Shown: positions 23,262 to 32,389, counted from the first letter of the stretch. The stretch: DNA of 43,409 nucleotides from Chloroflexaceae bacterium (GCA_025057155.1 JANWYD010000026.1:1-43409); one strand, 5' to 3'. Program-made: numbers and translations. The notes: generated by a model from the letters alone, not told the origin.

Positions 23262-24089
23262 ATGATCCCAAAGCCCTGGCACGCCATCGTCGCGCTGGTC
23301 GCGCTCCTAGGCGTCCTGCCCCTGCTGGCCACCTGTGGCAGCCAGCCAGGCAGCCCTGGCGCCAGCCTGTACGTGCAGCAGGTGACGGCCAATCCCGGCG
23401 CCTATGCCGGCAAGGAGATCACCGTTGACGGCGCCTATGTCTGGCGCCCCGGCGATCCTTCGCTCTCGGTGCTGGCCCTGGGAGTCAGCACGCTCGACAA
23501 CGGCCTCGATGCCCAGCCCCTGGGTGATGCGATCTGGCTGGAGGGCTTTCCCGCCGAGGTTACCGAACACCTGCACCGTCCGGGCGATGCCGTCTATGGT
23601 TTCGTGCGCGTGCGCGGCGAGTTTCTGGCGAGCGGCGGCTATGGCCCTGGCGGGCAGTACCAGTACCAGTTGAACGTTAAGAGCGCTGAGCCGATCGAAC
23701 GGGTGCGCCGCGTGGAGCAGCGCATTGAGGACCGGCCCCTCGAAGACGGCAAGGTCTCCTTCTTTGAGTTGCAGCGCAATCCGGAACGCTACAATGGCCA
23801 GACGGTCACCACGCAGGGGTACTACTTCTGGAACGGGGTGATCTACGTGCTTGCCGAGGGGATCAGCACCGAGGAAGATGGCTCCAGCCCGCAGCCGCTT
23901 GGCAATCCGATCTGGATGGAAGGCTTTCCGCCCGATCAGTCGGCTCTGCTCAACCTGGGGCCGAATAACAGCTACGTCTGGGGCGCGGTCGAGGTGACCG
24001 GCGTCTTTCAGACCGGCGGCGGCTTCGGCAAGGATGGGGCCTATCAGAGTCTCCTCGTCGTAAACCCGAACGGCGCCCGGCCCCTGTAA
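23262..24089 (+). CDS. Secreted lipoprotein with two copies of the same domain
   Basis: 275 residues. The signal peptide ends in a lipobox (LLATC, Cys23), so it is probably anchored to the membrane. The mature part contains two related units. The first has QQVTANPGAYAGKEITVDGA, then VSTLDNGLDAQPLGDAIWLE and GFP; the second has LQRNPERYNGQTVTTQGYYF, then ISTEEDGSSPQPLGNPIWME and GFP. The shared D/E-G-xxPQPLGxxIWxEGFP segment shows an internal duplication. OB-like beta proteins resemble this in outline (G-x-x-V-T-V-x-G), but I do not recognise the family. A GGAGG stands 9 nt before the ATG. Confidence 0.8.
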   Translation: MIPKPWHAIVALVALLGVLPLLATCGSQPGSPGASLYVQQVTANPGAYAGKEITVDGAYVWRPGDPSLSVLALGVSTLDNGLDAQPLGDAIWLEGFPAEVTEHLHRPGDAVYGFVRVRGEFLASGGYGPGGQYQYQLNVKSAEPIERVRRVEQRIEDRPLEDGKVSFFELQRNPERYNGQTVTTQGYYFWNGVIYVLAEGISTEEDGSSPQPLGNPIWMEGFPPDQSALLNLGPNNSYVWGAVEVTGVFQTGGGFGKDGAYQSLLVVNPNGARPL

Positions 24090-24146
24090 AGCCGCGTCGG
24101 CGACGCGGTCCCGGCAGAGCCGCGGCGCTGCCGTCCTGCCCCCGTA

Positions 24147-24169
24147 GAGCCGCGGCGGCGCCGCGGCTC
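24147..24169. terminator. GC-rich hairpin after the lipoprotein gene
   Basis: GAGCCGCGGC/GCCGCGGCTC, 10-bp perfect stem with a 3-nt loop. A weaker GCCGCGTCGGCGACGCGG hairpin lies just before it. No T-tract. Confidence 0.45.
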
Positions 24170-24182
24170 CGCACCATAGACG

Positions 24183-24815
24183 ATGTATTATTTCATCGAG
24201 CCAATGACCGAGGAGGATATTCCGGCGGTCCAGCAGATCGAGGCCCAGAGTTTCCCGATCCCCTGGTCGGCTAACACTTACCGCCGCGAACTGCGCGACC
24301 CCCAGCATTGCCGCTACATCGTCGCTCGCGCCAGCCCTACGCCCCCGCCCCAGGGCAAACCTTCTCCGCCCCCGCGCCGCCTGGGGCTCCTTGCCCATCT
24401 GTTTAGCGCCTTCACCGCTCAACCCGGCCAGACCGACGCGGCGACCGCCGCCCCTATCGTCGGCTATGGCGGCCTCTGGCTCAGCGCCGACGAGGCCCAT
24501 ATTACCACCATCGCCGTAGACCCGGCCCACCGCCGTCGCGGGGTGGGCGAATTGCTGCTCAACGGCCTGATTGACCAGGCCTATGAGCTTGGCGCCACGA
24601 TGATCACCCTCGAAGTGCGCGTAAGTAACGACGCTGCCCAGCGTCTCTACCTCAAATACGGCTTTAAAGTCGTCGGCACGCGCCGCCGTTACTATACCGA
24701 TAATGGCGAAGACGCCTTGCTGATGTCGATCGAGGCCCTTAACACTCCCGCCTATCGCCAGCGCCTCAACGCCCTGCGCCGCCAGTTCTTCGCCCGCCTC
24801 CAGCGGCAGGCGTGA
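24183..24815 (+). CDS. rimI: RimI-like GNAT acetyltransferase
   Basis: 210 residues. IEPMTEEDIPAVQQIEAQSF and PIPWSANTYRREL match RimI, the enzyme that acetylates the N-terminal alanine of ribosomal protein S18. The acetyl-CoA loop is VDPAHRRRGVGELLL, and the end VRVSNDAAQRLYLKYGFKVV with RRRYYTDNGEDALLM completes the fold. Between the second and third strands lies an extra, Pro-rich stretch of about 45 residues (ASPTPPPQGKPSPPPRRLGL and on), so the protein is longer than the usual 150. No clear Shine-Dalgarno. Confidence 0.85.
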   Translation: MYYFIEPMTEEDIPAVQQIEAQSFPIPWSANTYRRELRDPQHCRYIVARASPTPPPQGKPSPPPRRLGLLAHLFSAFTAQPGQTDAATAAPIVGYGGLWLSADEAHITTIAVDPAHRRRGVGELLLNGLIDQAYELGATMITLEVRVSNDAAQRLYLKYGFKVVGTRRRYYTDNGEDALLMSIEALNTPAYRQRLNALRRQFFARLQRQA

Positions 24816-25230
24816 TGTTATGTACTGCAGAGGGCGCGGAGAGCTTCGGAAGGCGCATTCTCTGCGCGCTCTGCGTAAACCTGAACGGCTCCAGGATTGT
24901 TGCAAAGCAGAGTCTCTGGGGCTGGCCCCAACACCCCCGGGTTCCAAAAATGACTTTATCGCGCCGCCGGGGCGCCCCATACCCTGCCGCGAGAGGTGGA
25001 CTTTATCGCTCCAAGCCAGGGTCGCGTTTCCTTGACAAGCGATCGCCACGATGCTATGCTGGAATACAATAACTTGCGCATACGTTGCGGTCGCGGAGGA
25101 TCGCGAGGGGTTCAGGCGCGGTCGGGCGGTACACGCCGACCGCGTTCGTGATCAGCGGAGGGGGCGCCCGTGGCCACATGGCCCCCTGTTCCGTGACCTC
25201 GCGCCACCCAGAGCAAGAGGAAGCGCGGCT
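24816..25230. other. Intergenic region upstream of relA
   Basis: 415 nt without a gene. The first part has an inverted GCAGAGGGCGCGGAG/CTCTGCGCGCTCTGC pair (about 24828-24876). The relA promoter is at 25032-25060. Confidence 0.55.
25032..25060 (+). promoter_or_regulatory. Promoter of relA/spoT
   Basis: -35 TTGACA (25032-25037), exactly 17 nt, -10 TATGCT (25055-25060). The reading frame of relA is open upstream of its start to 25051, which lies inside this promoter, so the ATG at 25231 is preferred. Confidence 0.75.
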
Positions 25231-27663
25231 ATGGACAGCGATACCGCCATTGTTGTCGGCGGGCAACCCGTCACGCAAACAACCGCTTTGGCGCCTCAGG
25301 CTGTGGCAGGAGGGCAGCGCCGTTCCGAGCCGCAATCGCGCGACGAACCTGCCGCAGCCGCTCTCCTGAGCCGCCACCCTATCCTCCAGCACCCCTTTAT
25401 TGAATCCATAGTCGAACATCTGCGCAAGCAGGATCAGCCCGACGTCAGCCTGGAGAGCGTGCGCGCCGCCTATCTCGAAGCCTATCACAGCCCTGCCGTC
25501 GAGGCGCTGATCGCCCGGCTCCTATCCTACCTCCCCGACGCCGATACCGACCTGGTGCGCCGCGCCTATGCCCTGGCCGCCATTGCCCACAGCGGCCAGT
25601 ATCGACAGAGCGGCGAACCCTACATTGACCACCCCGTCGCCGTGGCGGCGATCATTCTCGATCTGCGCCTGGACGCCGAGTCGGTCGCCGCCGCCCTGCT
25701 GCACGACGTGGTTGAAGATACCGGCGTCAGCCTGGAGGTCATTGAGCGGTTCTTCTCCGAAACCATCGCCCACCTGGTTGATGGCGTCACCAAGCTGTCA
25801 GGGCTGGAGAACAAGACCAAGGAGGAGTTGCAGGCCGGCTCCTACCGTAAGATGTTCATTGCCACCGCCGATGATCCGCGCGTGATCCTCATTAAACTGG
25901 CCGACCGGCTGCACAATATGCGCACCCTGAGCGCTATGCCCCCGGCCAAGCAGAGCCGCGTGGCCCGCGAGACCCTCGATATCTACGCTCCCCTGGCCCA
26001 CCGTCTGGGGATGTGGCAGGTCAAGTCCGAACTCGAAGATCTGGCCTTCAAGACGCTCTACCCCGAGCGCTACCAGGAGATCTCGGCCGGCCTGGCCATG
26101 CGCAAAGAGGCTCGCGAGCGGATCATTCAGCGGGTCATCAAGCGCATGAAAGAGGCCCTTGAGAAGGAGGGCATCCGCGCCCAGGTCACCGGCCGCCCCA
26201 AGCATATCTACTCCATCTGGCGCAAAATGGAGCGCAAGGGCGTTCCGCTGGAGCGGATCTACGACCAGCTCGCCATCCGGGTGATTGTGCAGGAGCCAGA
26301 CCCCGATCGCGCCAAGGGCGCATGCTACCGCGTCCTCGGCCTGGTGCATAGTATGTGGACGCCGGTGCTCTCGGAGTTCGATGATTATATCGCCGTTCCC
26401 AAGGAGAGCAGCTACCAGTCGCTGCATACGACGGTGATCATTCCCGGCGGCCATTACTGCGAGGTGCAGATCCGCACCGAGGAGATGCACCAGGTCGCCG
26501 AACATGGCATCGCCGCCCACTGGCGCTACAAAGAGGGCTTTGGCCAGCGGAGCGATCAGAATTATGAGGCCAAAATCAAATGGCTGCGCGAGCTGATCTC
26601 CTGGCGCATTGAGCTGACCGATGCCCGCGAGTTCATTGAGAGCCTCAAGCCCGAACTCGAAGAACTGGTCTATGTCTTTACGCCCAAAGGCAAGATCATT
26701 GACCTGCCCGAGGGTTCGACCCCGGTTGATTTTGCCTACCACATCCACTCGGAGGTGGGCCACAAGTGCATCGGCGCGAAGGTGAACGGTCGCCTCGTCC
26801 CCCTCGACTATCGCCTCCAGAACGGCGAGATCGTTGACATTATGACCTCAAAGTCCTCGAAGGGGCCGAGCCGCGACTGGCTGAACTTCGTCAAAACGCC
26901 GAGCGCCCGCAACCATATCAAGCGCTTCTTCCGCCGCGCCGAGCGCGAAGAGAACATCGCCGCCGGTCGCGATCTGCTCGAGAAGGAACTCAAGCGGCTG
27001 GGGCTGACGGTGAGTTTCGAGCACCTGGCGGAACTGGCAGGCGCGCGCTCGGTCGAGGATCTCTTCCACCACATCGGCACCGGCGAGATCACTGCGCGCA
27101 CTGTGGCCCAGAAGGCCCTCGCCGAGCAGGAAGAGCAGCAGCGGGCGGCCAATCCGGCCTTCGATCTGCCCCAGACCCCGATTACCGGGCGCAACCAGCC
27201 GGTGGGCGTGCAGGTGGTGGGCGTGGGCACGGTCTACCATCGCCTGGCCAGGTGCTGCAACCCGGTGGTGGGCGAGCCAATTGTCGGCTTCGTCACTCGC
27301 GGGCGCGGCATTACCGTGCATCGCGCCGATTGTCGGACCATCGTCAACGAGCGCGACCGCAACCGCCTGATTGATGTGACCTGGGGCGGGCAACAACCCC
27401 GCGGCTACCCCGTGCCGATCCGCATTGAGTCGTGGGATCGCGTCGGCCTCTGGCGCGATATTTCCAACGTCATCGCCGAGGCGGGCATCAACATCGAAAA
27501 GGTGGAACAGGGGCAGACCCGCCGCGCCGGGCGCGCCGTGCTGCACGTGGTGCTCACCCTGCAGAGCGTCAGCCAGCTCGCCACTATCCTCGACCGGCTC
27601 AATCGCATCAGCGATGTGATCGAGGCCCGCCGCGAGAGCGGGGTGAAGACGGCGGGGGATTAG
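25231..27663 (+). CDS. relA: Bifunctional (p)ppGpp synthetase/hydrolase, RelA/SpoT family
   Basis: 810 residues from ATG 25231, with AGAGGAAG upstream. Domains in order: an N-terminal stretch of about 100 residues longer than usual, the HD hydrolase (HDVVED at 158-163, so degradation is likely active), the synthetase (KHIYSIWRKMERKGV; YQSLHTTVI), TGS (VYVFTPKGKIIDLPEGSTPV), a zinc-finger-like part with HRLARCCNPVVGEPIVGFVT, and a C-terminal ACT domain. The enzyme makes and breaks the stringent-response alarmone. It is followed after 6 nt by mutY. Confidence 0.95.
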   Translation: MDSDTAIVVGGQPVTQTTALAPQAVAGGQRRSEPQSRDEPAAAALLSRHPILQHPFIESIVEHLRKQDQPDVSLESVRAAYLEAYHSPAVEALIARLLSYLPDADTDLVRRAYALAAIAHSGQYRQSGEPYIDHPVAVAAIILDLRLDAESVAAALLHDVVEDTGVSLEVIERFFSETIAHLVDGVTKLSGLENKTKEELQAGSYRKMFIATADDPRVILIKLADRLHNMRTLSAMPPAKQSRVARETLDIYAPLAHRLGMWQVKSELEDLAFKTLYPERYQEISAGLAMRKEARERIIQRVIKRMKEALEKEGIRAQVTGRPKHIYSIWRKMERKGVPLERIYDQLAIRVIVQEPDPDRAKGACYRVLGLVHSMWTPVLSEFDDYIAVPKESSYQSLHTTVIIPGGHYCEVQIRTEEMHQVAEHGIAAHWRYKEGFGQRSDQNYEAKIKWLRELISWRIELTDAREFIESLKPELEELVYVFTPKGKIIDLPEGSTPVDFAYHIHSEVGHKCIGAKVNGRLVPLDYRLQNGEIVDIMTSKSSKGPSRDWLNFVKTPSARNHIKRFFRRAEREENIAAGRDLLEKELKRLGLTVSFEHLAELAGARSVEDLFHHIGTGEITARTVAQKALAEQEEQQRAANPAFDLPQTPITGRNQPVGVQVVGVGTVYHRLARCCNPVVGEPIVGFVTRGRGITVHRADCRTIVNERDRNRLIDVTWGGQQPRGYPVPIRIESWDRVGLWRDISNVIAEAGINIEKVEQGQTRRAGRAVLHVVLTLQSVSQLATILDRLNRISDVIEARRESGVKTAGD

Positions 27664-27669
27664 GCGCCC

Positions 27670-28605
27670 ATGCCTCCCGCGACAGTTGAGGCCCTCCTCG
27701 CCTGGTTCGCGCGTCACGGTCGCGATCTGCCCTGGCGTCGCACGCGCGACCCGTACCGCATCCTCGTTTCCGAGATCATGCTCCAGCAGACCCAGGTGGA
27801 GCGGGTCATCCCCAGGTACCACGCCTTCCTCGAAGCCTTTCCCACCCTCGAACGGCTCGCCGGCGCGCCGACGGCGGAGGTGATCCGCCTCTGGGCCGGC
27901 CTGGGTTACAATCGCCGCGCCGTGAACCTGCAACGAACCGCCCGCATCATCGTGGAAGCGCACGGCGGGGTGTTTCCCCGTGAGGTGGCGGCGCTGCGGC
28001 GCCTTCCCGGCATCGGCCCCTACACCGCCGGGGCGGTGGCGTGCTTCGCCTTCGAGCAGGACGTAGTCTTCCTCGATACGAACATCCGCCGGGTGCTGCG
28101 GCGCGCCTGCATCGGCCCCGACGAGGCCGCCACGGGGGTGAATGACCGCCAGTTGCTGGCCCTGGCGGCGACGCTGGCGCCGCCGGGCCGTGGCTGGGCC
28201 TGGAACCAGGCGCTGATCGAGCTGGGCGCGCTGGTCTGCACTGCCGCCAATCCCGCCTGCTCCCGCTGCCCCCTGCGACCGACCTGCCGCGCCTATGCCG
28301 CCCGCGCCGCCGCCGACGCGGCGCTGATCGGGGCGATGGCTGCCAGCGCGCCCTCGCCGGCACCGCGGCGCGTCGCTGAACGCAAGGCTGAACCCTACGT
28401 CGGCTCGCGGCGCTGGTATCGGGGCCGCGTGGTTGATGCGCTCCGCGCTCTGCCTCCCGGCGGCGCCCTGCCCCTGGCCGAGCTTGGCCCGCGTCTCAAG
28501 CCCGACTACACCCCCGCCGATGAGGCGTGGCTGCGCGGCCTGGTGGCCGACCTCGACCGCGACGGGTTGATCGTCTTCGAGGGTGAGCGCGTCAGGTTGC
28601 CGTGA
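27670..28605 (+). CDS. mutY: A/G-specific adenine DNA glycosylase
   Basis: 311 residues. HhH-GPD superfamily: LPWRRTRDPYRILVSEIMLQ with QTQVERVIPRY, the helix-hairpin-helix LPGIGPYTAGAVACFAF with the catalytic aspartate in FLDTNIRRVL, and the cluster ligands CTAANPACSRCPLRPTC (C-x6-C-x2-C-x5-C). QQTQVERV and LPWR point to MutY rather than endonuclease III. MutY removes adenine opposite 8-oxoguanine. The usual NUDIX-like C-terminal domain that recognises 8-oxoG is not evident; instead a short basic and winged-helix-like end (YVGSRRWYRGRVVDALRALP) follows. No clear Shine-Dalgarno; the gene is 6 nt behind relA. Confidence 0.88.
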   Translation: MPPATVEALLAWFARHGRDLPWRRTRDPYRILVSEIMLQQTQVERVIPRYHAFLEAFPTLERLAGAPTAEVIRLWAGLGYNRRAVNLQRTARIIVEAHGGVFPREVAALRRLPGIGPYTAGAVACFAFEQDVVFLDTNIRRVLRRACIGPDEAATGVNDRQLLALAATLAPPGRGWAWNQALIELGALVCTAANPACSRCPLRPTCRAYAARAAADAALIGAMAASAPSPAPRRVAERKAEPYVGSRRWYRGRVVDALRALPPGGALPLAELGPRLKPDYTPADEAWLRGLVADLDRDGLIVFEGERVRLP

Positions 28606-28673
28606 CGGGCGCGCAGAGCGGCGCGGGGCGCAAAACCCGCAAGGTCGGGCTGCCGGCTGTCCTCGGCGCAGGA

Positions 28674-28689
28674 GGGAAGCCTGGTTGCC
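28674..28689. repeat. GGAAACCAGGTTTCC-type palindrome, copy 4
   Basis: GGGAAGCCTGGTTGCC, a diverged copy between the convergent mutY and cardiolipin synthase genes. Confidence 0.4.
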
Positions 28690-28697
28690 GCGCCTAA

Positions 28698-30161
28698 TCA
28701 CAGCAGCGGCGACATAAGCCGGGTCAGATTCTCGAAGAGCCGCTGGTGGAGCGGGCGCCGGCGCCACTCCTCGAGGGTCAGCTCCCGCGAGCGGGCGGCG
28801 TAGTCGGCCTCGGCCCGCCGCAGATCGGCCACCACGCGGGGATCGTAGCAGAGCAGCGTCACTTCCAGGTTCAATTCAAAAGAGCGCATGTCCATGTTGC
28901 TTGACCCGATCACCGCGATGTCATCATCAACGCTGATCGTCTTGGTGTGTAGCAGAATGGGGGAATAGTAGAGACGGATTTTCACGCCTGCGCGCAGCAG
29001 TTCCTCATAGTAAGAACGTTGCGCGTAGGCCACGAGAAACTGATCGCGGGCCTCGGAGTTGAACATCGTCACCTCGACCCCGCGCAGCGCGGCGGAGATC
29101 ACCGCCATCATCAGGGCCTCATCGGGCACGAAGTACGGGTTGCAGATCACCAGTTTCTCGCGCGCGGCATGGATCAGATCCACGAACAGGCGCAGATTGT
29201 TTTCGCGCTCGAAGCCCGAACCGCTCGGCAGCACCTGACACAGCGACGAGCCGCCAGGGGTAAAGGTCATCGCGCCGAGGGGGTCATCGGGATCGGCGAG
29301 CCGCTGCCCGGTCTCGGAGTACCAGTCGGTGCGGAACACGGCGTCCAGGGCGTCAACAGCGGGGCCGCGCACACGGGCCACCAACTCGTCGTAGTAGAGG
29401 TTGTCGCGACGGTGGTAGGCGCGGTGGATAAGGTTGAGCGAGCCGGTGTAAGCGATTTCGCCGTCAATCACCACGATCTTGCGGTGGTTGCGCAGATCGG
29501 GCCGGTTGACATCATCGAGGCGGTAGAGGGGCAGCATCGGGCAGGCGTTGATGCCGGCGGCCCGCATGCGCCGCAGGGTGGCGCGGTAGGGAGGGTACTT
29601 GCGGCTGCCCACCGGGTCGTAGAGCGCCCGCACCGCAACGCCGCGGGCGACAGCCCGCTCCATGGCCCGAAAACACTCCTCGGTGGCCGCATCGGCGATC
29701 AGAATGTAAAACTGCACGTGGACGAAGCTCCGGGCGGCGTCAATATCCGCCGCGAGGCGCGCCAGAATGGCGTCATAGTCGGTGAGGATCTCCACCCCGT
29801 TCTCCGCCGTGGCCGGCAAGGCCCCCAGGGCGGCGCTCAGATCCACGAAGGGCCGGTAACGCGCCGGGATGTCCGGCGCCAGCAGCGGGCGCGTCTCTGG
29901 CGCGGCCTGCGCCTGGGCGACGAGCTGCCTGATGTAGCCATTGATCTCCTTCTGGATCGCCAGGCGCCTGCTGGAAAGCTTCGGCGAACCGAGCAACAGA
30001 AAGAGGATCAGGCCCGGCCAGGGAAAGGCAAAGATCAATAGCATCCAGGCCGTCGCCGAAGAGGGCTTGCGGTTCACCGGCACGATGAACAGCATTACGA
30101 AGGGGATGAGCCAGGTAAGGATCGTCAGGGCCAGGGCGATCCAGGTCCACAGCGGGGTCAT
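28698..30161 (-). CDS. cls: Cardiolipin synthase, phospholipase D type
   Basis: 487 residues. Two N-terminal membrane helices (WTWIALALTILTWLIPFVML, then WMLLIFAFPWPGLILFLLLG), then two HKD motifs: HRKIVVIDGEIAYTGSLN near residue 225 and HTKTISVDDDIAVIGSSNMD near residue 402. Both have the H-x-K-x4-D and the following GS(S)N that define the ClsA-type active site. It condenses two phosphatidylglycerols (or PG and a second phospholipid) to cardiolipin. Length is normal. The upstream mutL gene lies 19 nt beyond its start, on the same strand, so the two may be co-transcribed. Confidence 0.93.
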   Translation of the reverse strand: MTPLWTWIALALTILTWLIPFVMLFIVPVNRKPSSATAWMLLIFAFPWPGLILFLLLGSPKLSSRRLAIQKEINGYIRQLVAQAQAAPETRPLLAPDIPARYRPFVDLSAALGALPATAENGVEILTDYDAILARLAADIDAARSFVHVQFYILIADAATEECFRAMERAVARGVAVRALYDPVGSRKYPPYRATLRRMRAAGINACPMLPLYRLDDVNRPDLRNHRKIVVIDGEIAYTGSLNLIHRAYHRRDNLYYDELVARVRGPAVDALDAVFRTDWYSETGQRLADPDDPLGAMTFTPGGSSLCQVLPSGSGFERENNLRLFVDLIHAAREKLVICNPYFVPDEALMMAVISAALRGVEVTMFNSEARDQFLVAYAQRSYYEELLRAGVKIRLYYSPILLHTKTISVDDDIAVIGSSNMDMRSFELNLEVTLLCYDPRVVADLRRAEADYAARSRELTLEEWRRRPLHQRLFENLTRLMSPLL

Positions 30162-30180
30162 GGGCGCTCCGTAGAAGCCC

Positions 30181-31992
30181 TCACGCCCGGCGCCCGAACT
30201 GGCGCTCGATCTGGGCGGGGGTGAGCAGGATCATGGTCGGGCGGCCATGGGGGCAGGTGCGGGGGCTGGCGCACTGTTCGAGCTGGCGTAGGAGCTGGCG
30301 CATCTCTTCGAGGGCCAGGGGCTGCCCGGCGCGCACCGAGGTGTGACAGGAGAGCGTGATCAGCACCGCCTCGCGCCAGTCGAGGGGGGTGGAGCCGCCC
30401 TGACCGGCCAGGCGGTCGGCGAGTTCGTGGAGGGCGCGGGGCAGATCCTCGAGAGGCAGGGTGGCCGGGGCGGCGCGCACCAGCACCCCGTCGCCCCAGG
30501 GGTCGAGGGCGAAGCCCCAGTTGCTCAGTTGCTCGGCGTTGCCCAGCAGCAGGGCCGCCGCCGCGGGGGCCATGGGCACGGAGCGGGGCAGCAGCAACGC
30601 CTGCGACTCCACCGCGCCCCGGGCGTGCTGGGCCATCAGCCGCTCGTAGGTGATGCGCTCGTGGGCGGCGTGCTGGTCAATCAGATACATCCCTTCGGGG
30701 GCCTCGGCCACAATGTAGCTCAACCCCACCTGGCCCACCACGCGCAGCGGCGGCAGCGCCGCGGGCGGGGCCGCGGCGCGTTCAAGCGGCGCCGTGGCAG
30801 GCGGCGCGCCGGATGCCCGGCCCGGCAGCTCGGGCGCGCCTGCGTCCCAGCGGCTGCGCTCGCGGTCCCAGGCCGCGGCGCCCGCGCCCCACGCCGGACC
30901 TTCATCGTCGCGCGGCGCAGGCATGCCGACCTGGCGCACCTCGAAGCGGCGTTGCAGGCCCCCATCGTCGCCGCTCCAGGCGGGAACCTCGGCCCCGCCG
31001 ACCAGGGCCTCGCGCACGGCGCGGCCAACGACGCCCAGGACGCGCGGGGCGTAGCGGAACTTGACCTCGCCCTTGGCGGGATGCACATTGACATCCACCG
31101 CCAGGGGATGCACGCGGATGTCGAGTATGGCCAGGGGATGGCGGCCCTTCATCAGCAGGGTGTGATAGGCCTCCTCCACCACCGCGGCAAGGGCGCCGCG
31201 CGGTTGCAGGGCGCGCCGGTTGACGAAGAGGTGCAGGTAGCCGCGCGAACCGCGAGTCAGGCCCGGAGGCGACACCAGGCCCGTGACGCGCACCGCCTGC
31301 TCGTCCTCGCCGGCGTCGGCCTCGACGGGCAGCAGTTGCCGGGCCACGTCCAGCCCGTACAACTCGATCACCACCCCCCGCAGGTCGCCGTCGCCGCTGG
31401 TTTGCAGCGCCAGGCGCCCCTCCAGCAGCAGGCTGAAGCGCACCTCGGGGTAGGCCAGGGCGTACTGCTGCACCACGGCGCTGATGGCGCTCAACTCGAC
31501 GGCTTCGGAGCGCAGATACTCGCGCCGCACGGGGGTGTTGTAGAACAGGTTGCGCACGGTGATGCTGGTGCCCACCGAGCACCCCCGCGGCTGGCGCGCC
31601 TGCAATTCGCCTCCGGCGATGCGCAGTTCGACGCCAGGCTCCTCCCCGGCCGCGCGGGTCACGCAGATCACCTGGGCGACGCTGGCAATCGAGGGCAGGG
31701 CCTCGCCGCGAAAGCCCAGAGTGGTGATGCGCCACAGATCCTCGGCGCTGCCGAGCTTGCTGGTGGCGTGGCGCTCGAAGGCCAGTTCCACCTCGGCAGC
31801 CGGAATGCCGCAGCCATCGTCGAGCACCTTGATCTCGCGCAGGCCGCCCCCCCGCGCCTCAACGCTGATCCGCCGCGCCCCGGCGTCCAGAGCGTTCTCG
31901 ACCAGTTCCTTCACCACCGACGCCGGGCGTTCGACCACCTCACCGGCGGCGATCTGCGCCGCTACCGTCGCATCCAGCACGCGGATCGGCAC
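30181..31992 (-). CDS. mutL: DNA mismatch repair protein MutL with endonuclease motif
   Basis: 603 residues from GTG at 31992 (GGGAGG 6-7 nt upstream). The longer frame up to 32118 has no family match in its first 42 residues. GHKL ATPase motifs: AAGEVVERPASVVKELVENA, then DDGCGI, TLGFRGEALPSIASV and the GTSITVRNLFYNTPVRREYL signature. Dimerisation domain: DQHAAHERITYE near residue 440 is the D-Q-H-A-x2-E-x4-E metal site of nicking MutLs, with CPHGRPTM and QFGRR ending the protein. It is therefore expected to nick DNA, as in bacteria without MutH. A Pro/Ala/Arg-rich linker of about 100 residues separates the halves. Confidence 0.95.
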   Translation of the reverse strand: MPIRVLDATVAAQIAAGEVVERPASVVKELVENALDAGARRISVEARGGGLREIKVLDDGCGIPAAEVELAFERHATSKLGSAEDLWRITTLGFRGEALPSIASVAQVICVTRAAGEEPGVELRIAGGELQARQPRGCSVGTSITVRNLFYNTPVRREYLRSEAVELSAISAVVQQYALAYPEVRFSLLLEGRLALQTSGDGDLRGVVIELYGLDVARQLLPVEADAGEDEQAVRVTGLVSPPGLTRGSRGYLHLFVNRRALQPRGALAAVVEEAYHTLLMKGRHPLAILDIRVHPLAVDVNVHPAKGEVKFRYAPRVLGVVGRAVREALVGGAEVPAWSGDDGGLQRRFEVRQVGMPAPRDDEGPAWGAGAAAWDRERSRWDAGAPELPGRASGAPPATAPLERAAAPPAALPPLRVVGQVGLSYIVAEAPEGMYLIDQHAAHERITYERLMAQHARGAVESQALLLPRSVPMAPAAAALLLGNAEQLSNWGFALDPWGDGVLVRAAPATLPLEDLPRALHELADRLAGQGGSTPLDWREAVLITLSCHTSVRAGQPLALEEMRQLLRQLEQCASPRTCPHGRPTMILLTPAQIERQFGRRA

Positions 31993-32130
31993 GGCAAGCC
32001 TCCCTCGTTCCCCTTCAGAGGCGGACGGAACATGCGCGCGCATTTGCGCATTGGGACGGGACATGCCCTGTCGGTTCCCGTACCCTCCAGTCGCACCCAT
32101 CTTGCGGCAAACGAACATCCTTGCGGATGC

Positions 32131-32158
32131 ATTGTAGCAGGTTTGCGCCAGATGGCAA
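32131..32158 (-). promoter_or_regulatory. Promoter of mutL-cls
   Basis: Minus strand: -35 TTGCCA (32153-32158), 16 nt, extended -10 TGCTACAAT (32131-32139). Leader of about 130 nt before the mutL GTG. Confidence 0.65.
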
Positions 32159-32259
32159 TCACCGCTGCGTCCTGGTTATAGCCGGTTGATAGACTGTACG
32201 GGAATGGCGTAGGAGGGTCTGGGAGAGCCAGCTCTCTCTCGTGATGTTGGCAGGGCAGA

Positions 32260-32276
32260 GGAAACCAGGCTTCCCC
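32260..32276. repeat. GGAAACCAGGTTTCC-type palindrome, copy 5
   Basis: GGAAACCAGGCTTCCCC, with a GTTGGCAGGGCAGA left flank like the copies at 10823 and 38338 (which have GGCAGGG nearby too). Confidence 0.5.
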
Positions 32277-32339
32277 CCTTGCCCTGCCCGAAGGCATATC
32301 ATCGCCAGGTCTGATTAGAACGCCAGAGATGGGAGTCGC

Positions 32340-32366
32340 AAATCCAGAATCCACAATCCGAAATGG
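32340..32366. repeat. GGATTTT-type short repeat
   Basis: AAATCCAGAATCCACAATCC followed by GAAATGG; in the inverted orientation relative to the copy at 10610. Confidence 0.6.
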
Positions 32367-32389
32367 CATGAGAGGATAGCGAACCCGGT

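Larger units (their letters stand above)
31993..32389. other. Divergent intergenic region between mutL and the PAS-STAS gene
   Basis: Holds the mutL promoter, a GGAAACCAGG palindrome at 32260 and a GGATTTT-type repeat at 32340. A promoter for the rightward gene could not be read with confidence. Confidence 0.5.

Noticed and set aside
25051-25230. Upstream 60-codon extension of relA.
   Set aside because: It begins inside the -10 region of the TTGACA-17-TATGCT promoter, and its residues show no family similarity.
26848-28767. 639-codon minus-strand frame opposite relA and mutY.
   Set aside because: Spans two unrelated real genes; typical of antisense open frames in high-GC DNA.
30343-32181. 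612-codon plus-strand frame opposite mutL.
   Set aside because: Shadow of mutL; no recognisable domain.
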